Assembly: GCF_000375645.1 (NCBI RefSeq)
Contig: NZ_AQWR01000001.1
Span: forward strand, 1 to 44,587
Source: Porphyromonas bennonis DSM 23058 = JCM 16335
GTDB lineage: Bacteria > Bacteroidota > Bacteroidia > Bacteroidales > Porphyromonadaceae
Direction: 5' to 3'
DNA: 44,587 bases
Both the position numbers and the translations under genes were made by a program. Shown here piece by piece: positions 1-9,087 of this stretch; within the stretch, counting starts at the first letter, position 1, and every line of letters begins with the position of its first letter. The notes below the pieces were generated by a model. The model was not told where the DNA came from, ran no database searches, and saw only the letters and a list, made by a program, of their open reading frames with translations.

Positions 1-96
1 GGATTATGTGGAGTAAGCTTGGACGTATTCGTTTGACAACCACTGTGTTTGCCTTCTGTGATCTGGTTTTTTTGTGCTTCGTCTATCGGACTTCTA

Positions 97-141
97 TAAA
101 AAGAAAAGGCTGTGCTACCTTCGGATAGGTAGCACAGCCTT
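97..141 (-). terminator. Rho-independent terminator of the glutamate fermentation operon
   Basis: A 14-bp perfect stem (106-119 pairing with 128-141) with an 8-base loop lies just past the last gene of the minus-strand operon. On the minus strand it is followed by a T-rich tract (complement of 97-107). The remaining bases 1-96 hold nothing I recognise. Confidence 0.85.
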
Positions 142-168
142 AAGCTTAGGGGATTATCTGACTACGCC

Positions 169-717
169 TTAATCTCGGTCGTAGACATTGCCGCCATAGC
201 AGTCGACAGCAACGATCACGGGCAGTTCCTCAACACGGAGCTTACGGATGGCCTCCGTCCCCAGCTCGTCGAAGGCGATTACCTCAGCCTCCTTGACACA
301 TAGAGACATCAGTGCTGCTGCACCTCCTATGGCAGCGAAGTAGACTCCGCAGTGGTCCTTCAGACTATCGATGACGGCCTGATTGCGTGCTCCCTTGCCG
401 ATCATGGCTCTTAGGCCATGCTCCACGAGGGTGGGGGTGTAGGCATCCATGCGTCCCGCAGTGGTGGGTCCTACAGAGCCAATCGGCTCACCGGGCTTAG
501 CAGGAGCAGGACCAGCGTAGTAGACGATCTGTCCCTCAAAGTCGAAGGGCATCTCCTCACCACGCTTGAGCATCTCGCAGAGACGCTTATGAGCAGCATC
601 ACGAGCGGTGTAGATGGTCCCGGTAATGTAAACCATCTCCCCTGCGTGGAGCGTCTTGATGATCTCGTCGGTCAGGGGTGCCGAGATGATACGCTTCTCT
701 GTATCACTTGTATGCAT
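169..717 (-). CDS. Class I fumarase-type hydro-lyase, beta subunit (probable mesaconase/citramalate hydratase)
   Basis: This 182-residue protein matches the C-terminal (beta) half of two-subunit class I fumarase/tartrate dehydratase enzymes, in the motif GPTTAGRMD near residue 84 and the glycine-rich run AAIGGAAAL. It would pair with the alpha subunit encoded 38 bases upstream to form an oxygen-sensitive [4Fe-4S] hydro-lyase. The family covers fumarate, tartrate and mesaconate. Because the operon makes mesaconate and a separate class II fumarase lies at 19445-20839, I infer that this pair hydrates mesaconate to (S)-citramalate. A fumarase role, or dual activity as reported for other class I mesaconases, cannot be excluded. 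It is the last gene before the operon terminator. Confidence 0.85.
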   Translation of the reverse strand: MHTSDTEKRIISAPLTDEIIKTLHAGEMVYITGTIYTARDAAHKRLCEMLKRGEEMPFDFEGQIVYYAGPAPAKPGEPIGSVGPTTAGRMDAYTPTLVEHGLRAMIGKGARNQAVIDSLKDHCGVYFAAIGGAAALMSLCVKEAEVIAFDELGTEAIRKLRVEELPVIVAVDCYGGNVYDRD

Positions 718-755
718 AATAAGTCGTGCGTTTCTTTCTTGGTCGAATGATTGGA

Positions 756-1598
756 TCAGAGACTACCCTCGGAGTGACGGGTGGCGTGGCAGCTGATATT
801 GACCGCCACAGGAAGTCCGGCGATGTGTGTCGGACCGGCCTCCACGTGGACGTCAAGGGTCGTCGTGTCACCTCCCATCCCGGCAGGACCGATGCCGAGG
901 GCATTGATCCGGCTGAGGAGCTCCTCCTCGATAGCAGCGAGGTGGGGCTTGGGGTTGCGGTCGCCTACGGGGCGGAGTAGGGCGCGCTTGGCGTAGAGTG
1001 CGCTCTCCTCGAAGTTGCCACCGATACCTACTCCCACGATAGTAGGTGGGCAGGGGTTGGGGCCGGCATGCTTGACCACCTCCATGACGTAGTCCTTGAC
1101 TCCCTCCTCGCCATCGCTGGGCTGCAGCATGCGGAGGTCGCTCTTATTCTCGCTGCCGAAGCCCTTGGGGCTGACGGTGATCTCGATCTTTTCGCCCGGG
1201 ACGATGTCGTAGTGGATGATGGCAGGGGTGTTGTCCCCGGTATTCTCTCGTAGGATCGGGTCATTGACCACAGACTTGCGGAGGTACCCCTTCTGGTAGC
1301 CATCACGCACACCGGCATTGATCGCATCGGTGAGATTGCCCCCCACGACGTGGACCTCCTGCCCAAGGCGGACGAAGACTACCGTCATACCGGTGTCCTG
1401 GCACATGGGCTTCTCCTTGTCGTGAGCGATGTCGGCATTCTTGACTAAGGTCTTGAGGATACCACGACCGAGGGGAGAGCTCTCCCGCTCGCTAGCATCC
1501 TTGAGCGCGTTGTAGATGTCGGGTGATAGGTTGTAGCAGGCATCAATACAGAGTCGGGAGACCAGCTCGGTGATGTCCTGCGCTTTTATTTCTCTCAT
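756..1598 (-). CDS. Class I fumarase-type hydro-lyase, alpha subunit (probable mesaconase)
   Basis: This 280-residue protein is the N-terminal (alpha) half of a two-subunit class I fumarase-family hydratase. The three cysteines expected to ligate the [4Fe-4S] cluster are visible at C66 (in PMCQDTGM), C183 (NPCPPTIVG) and C270 (ISCHATRH), and all lie in family-typical contexts. The length is normal for split enzymes of this class. It precedes the beta subunit by 38 bases and follows the P-loop/SAD gene by 18 bases on the same strand, so all are probably co-transcribed. In the methylaspartate pathway the needed reaction is mesaconate plus water giving citramalate, and this pair is the obvious candidate. 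That substrate assignment is inferred from context; the fold assignment is firm. Confidence 0.87.
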   Translation of the reverse strand: MREIKAQDITELVSRLCIDACYNLSPDIYNALKDASERESSPLGRGILKTLVKNADIAHDKEKPMCQDTGMTVVFVRLGQEVHVVGGNLTDAINAGVRDGYQKGYLRKSVVNDPILRENTGDNTPAIIHYDIVPGEKIEITVSPKGFGSENKSDLRMLQPSDGEEGVKDYVMEVVKHAGPNPCPPTIVGVGIGGNFEESALYAKRALLRPVGDRNPKPHLAAIEEELLSRINALGIGPAGMGGDTTTLDVHVEAGPTHIAGLPVAVNISCHATRHSEGSL

Positions 1599-1616
1599 AT
1601 GTTGATATATCTAAGT

Positions 1617-2612
1617 TTAAGAGACTCCTAAGAAGTATCTGGCGTTGCGGTTATTGAGATTCTCCTTCTCCTCCTCCGTCGCTCCCAGCAGACCTACCAG
1701 GCACCAGGCATCGTATCGTCCGTCGTAGATGAGTGAGTGGTGGAGAGAGAAGTCCTCGATCTCTCCGGTGGACCGGACATGGATACGGGGACCCTCACAG
1801 GGGAGTATCCTCTCTCCGACCTTGATGTGGTCCTCATCGATATAGCTTATCGGGAGGTCTGCCTTGATGAGATCCAGGATCCTCTGCTCGAGACGGCATA
1901 GATCCTCTCTGGAGAGATTGGGATCCTCATTGAACTTCAGGACATATCCCTTCGCAATATCAGCGGAGTAGAAGTGATCCTCATGGAGGTTAAAGAGCTC
2001 TGCAAGGGCGAGCGTCGTCACCTCCTCAGCGGAGTGAGCCATCTTGCGGTAGATCAGCGAGGACTCCACCATCCGGGAGAGCGTGTGGGGCTCGGGGCCA
2101 AAGATGGAGGGTCTCGTGATGATGATCTGCTCGCCGATCGCTATCAGCAGGTCGGCATTGCGCCCGAGGGCGTCGGTGAGCAGGTCGAAGTGCTCGATGA
2201 CAAGCCGCTTCCTAGCAGCCAAGGCTTGATTGACGAAGTCGACGATCTCATACATCTGGGTGAATGCGAGCTGAAACCGCATGTCCAGGTGGAAGGTGGT
2301 CGCAGAGTGTAGGTCGGCAAATCCGCCACGGAATTGCATGATCTTCCGCGTGAGGATCGCATCGTCATCATTGGAGAGCTCGAGACCAGGGAACATCCCG
2401 TGGATGAGGGAGGACTTACCGGAGCCGGCAGCGCCTATGATGCCGATCAGTCGATCGGTGAAGCTGAGATGAAGCTGGCTGATCCGCTCGCCAAGCTGTA
2501 ATAAACGCTCACGCCCACGCGGGGCGAAGTACTGGGTCTCTACCCAGGACTCCTGCACTCGCTTGGGCGTGGCGTGAAGTCTTACGCTATTGGTGCTCTC
2601 GTCAAGCATCAA
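1617..2612 (-). CDS. P-loop NTPase fused to an AlaX/alanyl-tRNA-synthetase-like SAD domain; function unknown
   Basis: This 331-residue protein has a clear Walker A motif, GAAGSGKSS, at residues 60-68, and a hydrophobic strand ending in acidic residues (LVIEHFD, about 137-143) that may serve as Walker B. The C-terminal half resembles the second additional domain of alanyl-tRNA synthetase and AlaX editing proteins: an MAHSAEE segment around H193 and a motif with C272, H278 and TGEI at 282-285. I recall proteins with such a label near glutamate mutase genes in clostridia but cannot check that here. The start codon overlaps the end of the DUF4387 gene by 11 bases, indicating translational coupling. 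Its step in glutamate fermentation is unknown. It could be a kinase-like or nucleotide-dependent accessory protein. Confidence 0.7.
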   Translation of the reverse strand: MMLDESTNSVRLHATPKRVQESWVETQYFAPRGRERLLQLGERISQLHLSFTDRLIGIIGAAGSGKSSLIHGMFPGLELSNDDDAILTRKIMQFRGGFADLHSATTFHLDMRFQLAFTQMYEIVDFVNQALAARKRLVIEHFDLLTDALGRNADLLIAIGEQIIITRPSIFGPEPHTLSRMVESSLIYRKMAHSAEEVTTLALAELFNLHEDHFYSADIAKGYVLKFNEDPNLSREDLCRLEQRILDLIKADLPISYIDEDHIKVGERILPCEGPRIHVRSTGEIEDFSLHHSLIYDGRYDAWCLVGLLGATEEEKENLNNRNARYFLGVS

Positions 2613-2922
2613 AAGTGAAGTGGACCAGAGGGGCGTGCTGCTGCGCGCCGTAGACGTCTACCTCACCAAGGGCACCGCTAGGGATCGGGCGCTTAATCGT
2701 CACCTTGACCGCCTTAGCCGGATCAAAATAGATCACATTGAATACGTCTTCCTCCTTGATGCCATAGAGCTTGGAGAAGGACTCAGCTGTGATCGGCTTG
2801 TGCTCCTTGAAGAAATTGTAGTCGTCAAACGTCTTGAAGATAACGTCAAACGTTAGCTCGTACGGACCCGAATTCTTGCTCCGGATCACGTCTGCCATGT
2901 CGATAAGCTTATATGTTTTCAT
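2602..2922 (-). CDS. DUF4387 family protein
   Basis: This 106-residue protein begins MKTYKLIDMADVIRSKNSGP, which I recognise as DUF4387, a small family related to the C-terminal ferredoxin-fold-like part of AtuA proteins. It lies 9 bases after the AtuA/DUF1446 gene and overlaps the next gene by 11 bases, so the three should be expressed together. In longer AtuA proteins the two modules are in one chain, so here they probably form a heteromeric complex. No reaction has been assigned that I know of. Placement between mal and the hydratase points to a role in mesaconate or citramalate handling, which is inference. Confidence 0.8.
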   Translation of the reverse strand: MKTYKLIDMADVIRSKNSGPYELTFDVIFKTFDDYNFFKEHKPITAESFSKLYGIKEEDVFNVIYFDPAKAVKVTIKRPIPSGALGEVDVYGAQQHAPLVHFTFDA

Positions 2923-2931
2923 CTCTTTCTC

Positions 2932-4317
2932 TTAATCAAAGTCACTGCATTTGCCGTCCTTGACATCATGGAAGGTGACAGGGAAGTACTGCTTCGGATC
3001 ATCTACCTGCATCAGGTGGTATACGTTAAACTCGTACACCGCACCCATGTGGGCATCTGACGGGGAGAATGGGAAAGCAAGGTTTCCGGCCGTGGAGATG
3101 CGTCCGGGATAGCCGAAGTGGAGGAACGTACTGCGGGCGAAGCTGCAGATCGTATCAGCGATGGACTGCGTCTTGGCGACACACTCGATGATGATCAGGA
3201 GCTCCTCGCCGGTAGCATTCTTGATATTCGGGAACATACTCATCACAGCGCCTCTACCATAGATCTTGAAGTCCAGGAAGAAGTCACCCATATCCATATC
3301 GCGGAAGTTATCCTCGACGCGAGCACGTACATCCTCCTTCACCTCATCGATCTTGGAGATCAGGATCGGGTCAGAGCAGCCGGCGCAGGCGATGGTGCGG
3401 TAGCCGGTATTCTTGACACCCTCGAGCTTGATGAAGTAGCCGTCAGTGGGCTCGAAGACTGTACCTGCGATAGCTACACGATTGTCTGCCACCTGCTTGA
3501 AGGTGGTGTTGTGGAGATTGAGACGTCCGCCCGGGCCGGGGAGGAGGTAGGGATTGGACTTCTCGTAGAGCGTGTGGGCAGCGACAGAGAGAGTCGTGCA
3601 CTTGCGCGCAGGAGAGAGGGTCTCTACCTCGAAGTGATCCTCGTAGAGGTAGCCAAACATACAGTCACTACCGCTACCGGGGAGGGCGCAGATGGCTGCA
3701 CACTCGAGGATCTTACCCATATGGAGGGCGAGAGCCTTGTCGAAGCCCTTCGTGATAGCGAGGCTGGCGAAGACAGCGGGGTCGTAGGAGCGACCGGCCA
3801 TGATCACCTGGGCACCGCCCTCGAGAGCCTCCATAAAGGGCTCCTCACCCATCTGAGCGACGATGTGGATGGACTCGTCAATGTCCTTGTCCGTCAGCTC
3901 CGGTACGGGACCGAGCGGGCTGATGCGACCCTCCTTGAGATTGTAGTGGATCGTCTCTTTGTCAAACTCTGAGGAGATCTCAGCATACTTGAAGCTAAGA
4001 TTATGCTCCTTAGCGATCTCCATGACGAGGCGACGATTGATCTCGAGGTGAGGGGTAGCGCCTGATCCGCCGGAGGTGCCGACGATGACCGGGATACCTG
4101 CCTCGATAGCCGCAGGGATCATGATGGAGAGGTCACGCTTGACAGCTGCGACATCGGTAAAGGATATGCCTGCGCCGAGGTAGTAGGGACCCGGGTCGCT
4201 GGATCCTGCATCGCAGGCGATCACGTCCGGGTGGCGCTTCATGCCCTCCTCAAACGACTCCTTAGGGAAACCGTATCCCAGGATCGCTGACGGAGAGAGT
4301 ACTCTGAATTCTTTCAT
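2932..4317 (-). CDS. AtuA-like (DUF1446) family protein
   Basis: This 461-residue protein belongs to the acyclic terpene utilisation AtuA / DUF1446 family, as judged by the N-terminal segment with CDAGSSDPGPYYLGAG (about 35-50) and GTSGGSGATPHLE (about 80-92), followed by the long alpha/beta body ending near a YPGRIS segment. The AtuA C-terminal module is absent here and appears instead as the separate DUF4387 gene 9 bases downstream. AtuA is needed for citronellol/geraniol catabolism in Pseudomonas, but its chemistry is not settled as far as I know. The gene follows mal by 34 bases in the methylaspartate operon. I infer that it acts on a branched dicarboxylic acid or its thioester; this is not shown by the sequence. 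Confidence 0.8.
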   Translation of the reverse strand: MKEFRVLSPSAILGYGFPKESFEEGMKRHPDVIACDAGSSDPGPYYLGAGISFTDVAAVKRDLSIMIPAAIEAGIPVIVGTSGGSGATPHLEINRRLVMEIAKEHNLSFKYAEISSEFDKETIHYNLKEGRISPLGPVPELTDKDIDESIHIVAQMGEEPFMEALEGGAQVIMAGRSYDPAVFASLAITKGFDKALALHMGKILECAAICALPGSGSDCMFGYLYEDHFEVETLSPARKCTTLSVAAHTLYEKSNPYLLPGPGGRLNLHNTTFKQVADNRVAIAGTVFEPTDGYFIKLEGVKNTGYRTIACAGCSDPILISKIDEVKEDVRARVEDNFRDMDMGDFFLDFKIYGRGAVMSMFPNIKNATGEELLIIIECVAKTQSIADTICSFARSTFLHFGYPGRISTAGNLAFPFSPSDAHMGAVYEFNVYHLMQVDDPKQYFPVTFHDVKDGKCSDFD

Positions 4318-4351
4318 GGTAACGAATGATTTAGCTTAATTCCTTCTTTGA

Positions 4352-5593
4352 TTAGAGGACGTCCTTGAGTGCCAGGATGCGGCTCATCTCATTGAACATA
4401 ATCATATAGCCCTCATCGACACCCATACCGGGCTTAGCCAAGGTCTGGGTCGGGGTGGTGGCCATAGCTACGTGAGCGCAGCACTCAGCGGAGCGGTTGG
4501 TCTCGTTGCAGGTACCGCCGAGGTATGCACCCATCCCATGCTCCTTGCAGTAGAGGACAGCCTCGATGGAGTTATTGATACCGCCGAGGTCAGGAGTCTT
4601 GATCTGAGCCATGTGGCCGGCCTTAGCCTTGCAGAAGTCGACAATATCCTCAAAGGTATTGCACCACTCGTCAGCTACGATCTCGGCATCCATGCCCTTG
4701 TCGTCCATATGCTTGCGGATAGCAGCAAGAGCCTTGATCTGAGCCTCGCGCTCCTCTACATCTACCGGGCCCTCGATACGGAGGTGGAAGGGCTTAGCAG
4801 CCTCCTCTAGCTCGCCAATGTAATCAGCGATCTTCTCCCAGTCGTTGTCAAATACGATACCCAGGGTACCATATACATCGATGTGGAAGATCGGCTTGTA
4901 GTCCTCGCAGGTGCGCTTATCGAGGATGCGGTTACGCAGCCACTTGACGTACTCGAGCAGCTTCTCGCCCTTGAGACCGACCTTCTTCTCTACGTGATTG
5001 AAGAGTCCATGGGGCAGGATGTCTGCCTGCTTGATGATCATCTTATCGACGTTGTTGTAGCGATCGTCACCAGACTGTGCGAAGATCGGGATCCTCTTGT
5101 CAGACAGAGTGGTGTGATACTCGTCGGCGATGACCTGAGCCATCAGCTTGCCCTCTGCCTTAGCGACTGCATCGAGGCATGCCTGTGTCACGCCGTAGCG
5201 GATGGCGGTGTGATACTTCTTACCATTGGCGTCTGTGTGCTTGTCGACCAGATCAGCCATCTCGCGGAAGTTGGTGATCTCCTTACCCTCATAGAGCGGG
5301 GCGATCTCCTTCATGATCACAGGGATAAAGTCCTCAGCGAGGAAGAGCGGATCACGGCCTCCGGCTCCGGAGTACTGTACGGCAGCGCAGTCGCCATGAG
5401 CGATGGCACCATTCTCCAGCACGAAGAGTACCGAGATGGACTCTCCTGCCTGACGTACGCCGGTGAAGCCCTCAGTGACAGGCTCACCGACGTAGAAGTT
5501 ACCGTCATTCTCAGCACCCTTCTTGATGGCACGCTGGTCATCGAAGTAAAAGCCGGTCTTACCGGGGGCACATACTACCTTCTTAATTTTCAT
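4352..5593 (-). CDS. mal: Methylaspartate ammonia-lyase
   Basis: This enzyme of the enolase superfamily removes ammonia from (2S,3S)-3-methylaspartate to give mesaconate, the second step of the methylaspartate route. At 413 residues it equals the length of the Clostridium tetanomorphum enzyme. The functional residues line up with an offset of one: H195 (LPHGLF), metal ligands D239 (FHIDVYG), E274 (RIEGP) and D308 (VADEW), then Q330 and the catalytic base K332 in AQIKTPDLGG, and T361-C362 near the substrate pocket. Nothing essential is missing. The gene sits 52 bases after glmE and 34 bases before the AtuA-like gene. Magnesium and potassium dependence is expected from the family. Confidence 0.96.
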   Translation of the reverse strand: MKIKKVVCAPGKTGFYFDDQRAIKKGAENDGNFYVGEPVTEGFTGVRQAGESISVLFVLENGAIAHGDCAAVQYSGAGGRDPLFLAEDFIPVIMKEIAPLYEGKEITNFREMADLVDKHTDANGKKYHTAIRYGVTQACLDAVAKAEGKLMAQVIADEYHTTLSDKRIPIFAQSGDDRYNNVDKMIIKQADILPHGLFNHVEKKVGLKGEKLLEYVKWLRNRILDKRTCEDYKPIFHIDVYGTLGIVFDNDWEKIADYIGELEEAAKPFHLRIEGPVDVEEREAQIKALAAIRKHMDDKGMDAEIVADEWCNTFEDIVDFCKAKAGHMAQIKTPDLGGINNSIEAVLYCKEHGMGAYLGGTCNETNRSAECCAHVAMATTPTQTLAKPGMGVDEGYMIMFNEMSRILALKDVL

Positions 5594-5645
5594 AGAAGAA
5601 ATGGATTGAAGTTTAGATGTTTATTGTTGGATTGATTGTACTCGA

Positions 5646-7103
5646 TTACTTGAGATTCTTACGACCAACGAGGAAGCCCTTACTGATCGCATAGACATCG
5701 TCGATGACCATCTGGAAGCTCACCTCGCGATTCTCGCACTTGGCTCTCTCCTCCAGCTTCTGGCGGTGGAAGTCCTTCGTCTCCTGAGAGAAAGGCATAT
5801 TACCACAGTCGAGGATGCGGATGGCACCATCGTTGTCGCGTGCAGGCATTACCTTGCCGGCATTGTACTTGTTTGGAGCGAAGGGGATGTCAAGCACACC
5901 GGCTGCAAAAGCGTTCACGACGCCTGCACCGAGGTCGCCCTTCCCGAGCTCAAAGACCTTGTCCATGATCTCCTTGACTTCCTGCTTGATGATCGTGGCC
6001 TCCTGCTCTACGGCGGGGATCATTGTCAGATCCTGGTCTCTCAGCATAGAGATGACCTGCTTGGTGGCGCGGAGACCTGCAGCGTTGGCCTCCTTGGTCG
6101 GGATGCCGACAGCCTCGTGAGGCGTCTTGACGATCACCTTGGTCGCCTTGGCGAGGGCAGCGGTGGCAGAGCCCCAACTGATCACGCCAAATGCCTTAGC
6201 CTCATCCTCCGGGAATCCTCCCATCCACTGGTGGAAGACGGTGGTGAGGTGGACCTTATCGTAGCCATACATCTCCAGATACTCGCGGCACTGCTCCCTT
6301 AGTGCGCGGATAGCGGCAACGTCTTGGATCAGGTTACCGCACTGACCATAGCCCACTGTCAGGTCGCTCACACCCTGCTCTGCAGCGAGGAGTGCCTCGA
6401 TGATGGCGACGGCATTGGAGATGCATGCAGGGATCAGAGTACCGGTAAGAGGACCGAAGGGCTCACGATTGATATCCACACCGCGCTCAGCGTAGAGACC
6501 GCAGAGACGATCGGTGTACTGCCAATACTTGATGACCTTGTCGATGGGGTGATCCTTGGAGTAGGGGATGTTGTAGGAGATGCCTCCACCCTCGTAGGAG
6601 GTGAAACCACCTGCGATGGCGATCTCCGTCAGGAGTCTTGCGTCCGGGGTCCCGTGGCGTACCTGTACCGGGTTCTTGACGGATTCGGTGACGGTGCGGC
6701 AGACGTCGACGCCATAGTTGACAGCCGGGAATCCGTTCAGGAGAGAGCGGCCGGCCTCTTGGCTCTTCTTGATACCGATCTCAGCCTCCTCGTATCTATT
6801 GAGACGCGTGTAGCTGTCGATGGTAGAGGGCAGAAGATCTGCACCTCCCATATCCTCAAGGAACTGCAGCAGCTTGATGTGCTCATCGTAGAGGGCGACA
6901 CCGGCACGAGGCTGGATCAATGTCCTCTTCTCCTCGTCAGCCTTCCAGAGCTTGGCACCGAAGCGCTTCTCCTCAGGGATGGAGAGCTGGTACTTTACCG
7001 CCTCCTCAATGTCGATATCCTTACCCGTGGGCCAGCTAGCCAGCACTTCCTCACGCTCTTTGAGGAAGTCGTCCATTGGGATTTTGACGTTTTTGACCTC
7101 CAT
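5646..7103 (-). CDS. glmE: Glutamate (methylaspartate) mutase epsilon subunit
   Basis: This 485-residue TIM-barrel subunit of coenzyme-B12-dependent glutamate mutase carries the substrate site for the rearrangement of L-glutamate to (2S,3S)-3-methylaspartate. The arginines that grip the substrate carboxylates in the Clostridium cochlearium enzyme are at the same numbers here: R66 (QPRAG), R100 (SYTRLN) and R149 (QVRHG), along with E171 and Y181. It works with the sigma subunit GlmS, which binds cobalamin, the active radical forming at their interface. Gene order glmS-glmL-glmE-mal is the classical one. All active-site residues I can check are present, so the enzyme should be functional if B12 is available. 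Confidence 0.97.
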   Translation of the reverse strand: MEVKNVKIPMDDFLKEREEVLASWPTGKDIDIEEAVKYQLSIPEEKRFGAKLWKADEEKRTLIQPRAGVALYDEHIKLLQFLEDMGGADLLPSTIDSYTRLNRYEEAEIGIKKSQEAGRSLLNGFPAVNYGVDVCRTVTESVKNPVQVRHGTPDARLLTEIAIAGGFTSYEGGGISYNIPYSKDHPIDKVIKYWQYTDRLCGLYAERGVDINREPFGPLTGTLIPACISNAVAIIEALLAAEQGVSDLTVGYGQCGNLIQDVAAIRALREQCREYLEMYGYDKVHLTTVFHQWMGGFPEDEAKAFGVISWGSATAALAKATKVIVKTPHEAVGIPTKEANAAGLRATKQVISMLRDQDLTMIPAVEQEATIIKQEVKEIMDKVFELGKGDLGAGVVNAFAAGVLDIPFAPNKYNAGKVMPARDNDGAIRILDCGNMPFSQETKDFHRQKLEERAKCENREVSFQMVIDDVYAISKGFLVGRKNLK

Positions 7104-7176
7104 AATAATATATGTTTTCTATTCGTTTCGTGGGTGTATTCGAGGTGGTTGACTCGCTAAGTGTCCCTCCTCGAGA

Positions 7177-8580
7177 TTATTGTTTTTTCTTCTTCGTCCC
7201 GACCTTGACGAGCTCCTTCTGCATCAGCTCGAGGGCAACGTCAGGCATCTGCTCACTCAGGAGACCCATCGACGCCATGATGTAGTGGCTGTCGAGGTAA
7301 AAGTCTGGCTTCAGTGGCTTGGCTTTGTCGTAGTTAGAGATGTTGAATGTGGCACCATCTAAGATAAAGGTAGGGTCAGCGCTGTGTATCAGCGCTCCTC
7401 CAATGCCGAGGACGTGGTCCGTGAGGGTAAGATCCTTGCCGTTGATGGTGAAGAACTCTCCCATAGGGGAGTAGACCTTGTGTGTGTGACCTACATGGCG
7501 ATCTGTCGCCAGGCTCACAGCTCCCTTGGCAAGGGCTTTCTCGCAGAGTATTTCATCCTCTGTCTCCGCACGAGTAGACTTGTCAGCATCGCACCGAGCG
7601 ACCCAGTCCCTGAGCTTATCACCCGTGAGACCCACCTTAGCCGCCACGGCATCGAGATCCAGTTGCTCTGAGAGCGCCGTGAGGCTATACCGCATGCCGA
7701 GGTCGCCCTCTACGGTACGCTTGCTATACGGCTCGGGGATACCCTGATGCATGATGTTGGCCTCATGAGGCTCGCCATCGCCTACTGAGTAGACATCGGT
7801 AGTGGCACCACCGAGATCAATGGCCAGGAGCTCTCCCAGCCCTCGTCTGTTCTTGGTGCCGTCACTGAGCAGATTGCAGGCATTGAGTACAGCCAGAGGG
7901 GTAGGGATGATCTCGTTGTCAGCTCGCTCCTGAGCCTTGGAGAGACCCTTAGCCTCGATGATACGATCGATGAAGAGCTGCATGATGCACTTCTTGGCGG
8001 GAGCGATATTGAGGGAGTTGAAGTTGGGCATCACGTTCTCCGTGATCACAAAGGGCTTGCCTGCCTCTGTGAGGATACGTGCCACCTCTTCCTCAGCAGC
8101 TTTATTCCCCGCCACGACGGTAGAGAAGTGACCCGGGATCCGACCGATGACCTCCGCATTGTGGATGATATTCTCCACGTTGCCTCCATCGGTACCCCCG
8201 CAGAGGAGGAAGAGGTCAGGATCAAGTCGCTCGATCTCCTCTGCCTCGGTGTGCGTGATCTCGTAGGAGTAGGTCTTCATCACCTTGGCACCCGCACTGG
8301 CTGCTGCCATACGTGCTGCCTTGGCGGTGAGGTCGGGGACCAAGCCACTGGCCACCATCTTAAGTCCTCCCGCCGCACTGCTGCAGCAGAGGAATTTATC
8401 CGGTGTCCACTCCTTGCCGATCTCTTTCTCTAGCTCACTGAATGCATTGTGGAGCCCCTCCATCACATCCGTCTCGATCGTGGTAAAGGCAGCGCCTGTA
8501 CCCACTATCTCAGGGACGTCTGTGTCAATGGCTGTTACCTTGGTATAGGTACTACCAAAGTCTGCTGTAAGATATCTCAT
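7177..8580 (-). CDS. glmL: GlmL/MutL glutamate mutase reactivating ATPase
   Basis: This 467-residue protein of the ASKHA (actin/Hsp70/sugar kinase) ATPase fold opens with the phosphate-binding segment DFGSTYTK at residues 7-14 and has a second nucleotide loop at LAIDLGGATTDVYS. In clostridia the homologous gene lies between the two glutamate mutase subunit genes. By analogy with diol dehydratase reactivases, it is thought to remove damaged cobalamin from the mutase using ATP. The same position here, 60 bases after glmS and 73 bases before glmE, supports that role. The name follows methylaspartate mutase usage and is unrelated to DNA mismatch-repair MutL. Confidence 0.93.
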   Translation of the reverse strand: MRYLTADFGSTYTKVTAIDTDVPEIVGTGAAFTTIETDVMEGLHNAFSELEKEIGKEWTPDKFLCCSSAAGGLKMVASGLVPDLTAKAARMAAASAGAKVMKTYSYEITHTEAEEIERLDPDLFLLCGGTDGGNVENIIHNAEVIGRIPGHFSTVVAGNKAAEEEVARILTEAGKPFVITENVMPNFNSLNIAPAKKCIMQLFIDRIIEAKGLSKAQERADNEIIPTPLAVLNACNLLSDGTKNRRGLGELLAIDLGGATTDVYSVGDGEPHEANIMHQGIPEPYSKRTVEGDLGMRYSLTALSEQLDLDAVAAKVGLTGDKLRDWVARCDADKSTRAETEDEILCEKALAKGAVSLATDRHVGHTHKVYSPMGEFFTINGKDLTLTDHVLGIGGALIHSADPTFILDGATFNISNYDKAKPLKPDFYLDSHYIMASMGLLSEQMPDVALELMQKELVKVGTKKKKQ

Positions 8581-8640
8581 GATGATGACGCAAAAGGGCG
8601 ATCCTACTTGTGTATGGGTGGATCGTCGGGGCGAGTAGGA

Positions 8641-9087
8641 TTATCTCTTGATCCCGAATGTCTTGTCGATGTCCGCAATGGTCGTCTCGATCGGCGTACC
8701 CGGTGGGTAGACATAGTCGAAGCCCATCTTCTTGAACCGCTCAAGGACGTCCTCAAACTTCTGCTTACCTACCACCAAGTTGCCACCGGCAAAGAGAGGG
8801 ATCCCCTTGAGACCCGCCTCATTGCACTTATCTCGCAGCCCCTGGCAGTCAATCTCCCCCTGTCCGTACATGGACGAGACAAGGATCGCATCGGCGTTGG
8901 TCTCGATGGCAGCTTCGATGTACTGCTCTTGGCTTACCATCACACCGAGGTTGATGACGTGGTAGCCCGCATCATTAAGTGCATAATCGATAATTTTGTT
9001 CCCCACTGCATGGGCATCGGCACCGATCACACCGATCACGATGGTAATATCACTCGCTTTACCAGTCGTAGTTTTCTTTGATTCCAT
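8641..9087 (-). CDS. glmS: Glutamate mutase sigma subunit, cobalamin-binding
   Basis: This 148-residue Rossmann-like protein binds adenosylcobalamin for glutamate mutase. The base-off/His-on motif DxHxxG is seen as D24, H26 and G29 in [11 protein letters not shown], so H26 would be the lower axial cobalt ligand. The chain has about ten extra N-terminal residues relative to the clostridial subunit (motif at D14/H16 there), rich in K and T. It is the first gene of the operon; a Bacteroidetes-type promoter lies 101-130 bases upstream. The symbol is that of methylaspartate mutase and must not be confused with glucosamine-6-phosphate synthase. Confidence 0.96.
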   Translation of the reverse strand: MESKKTTTGKASDITIVIGVIGADAHAVGNKIIDYALNDAGYHVINLGVMVSQEQYIEAAIETNADAILVSSMYGQGEIDCQGLRDKCNEAGLKGIPLFAGGNLVVGKQKFEDVLERFKKMGFDYVYPPGTPIETTIADIDKTFGIKR

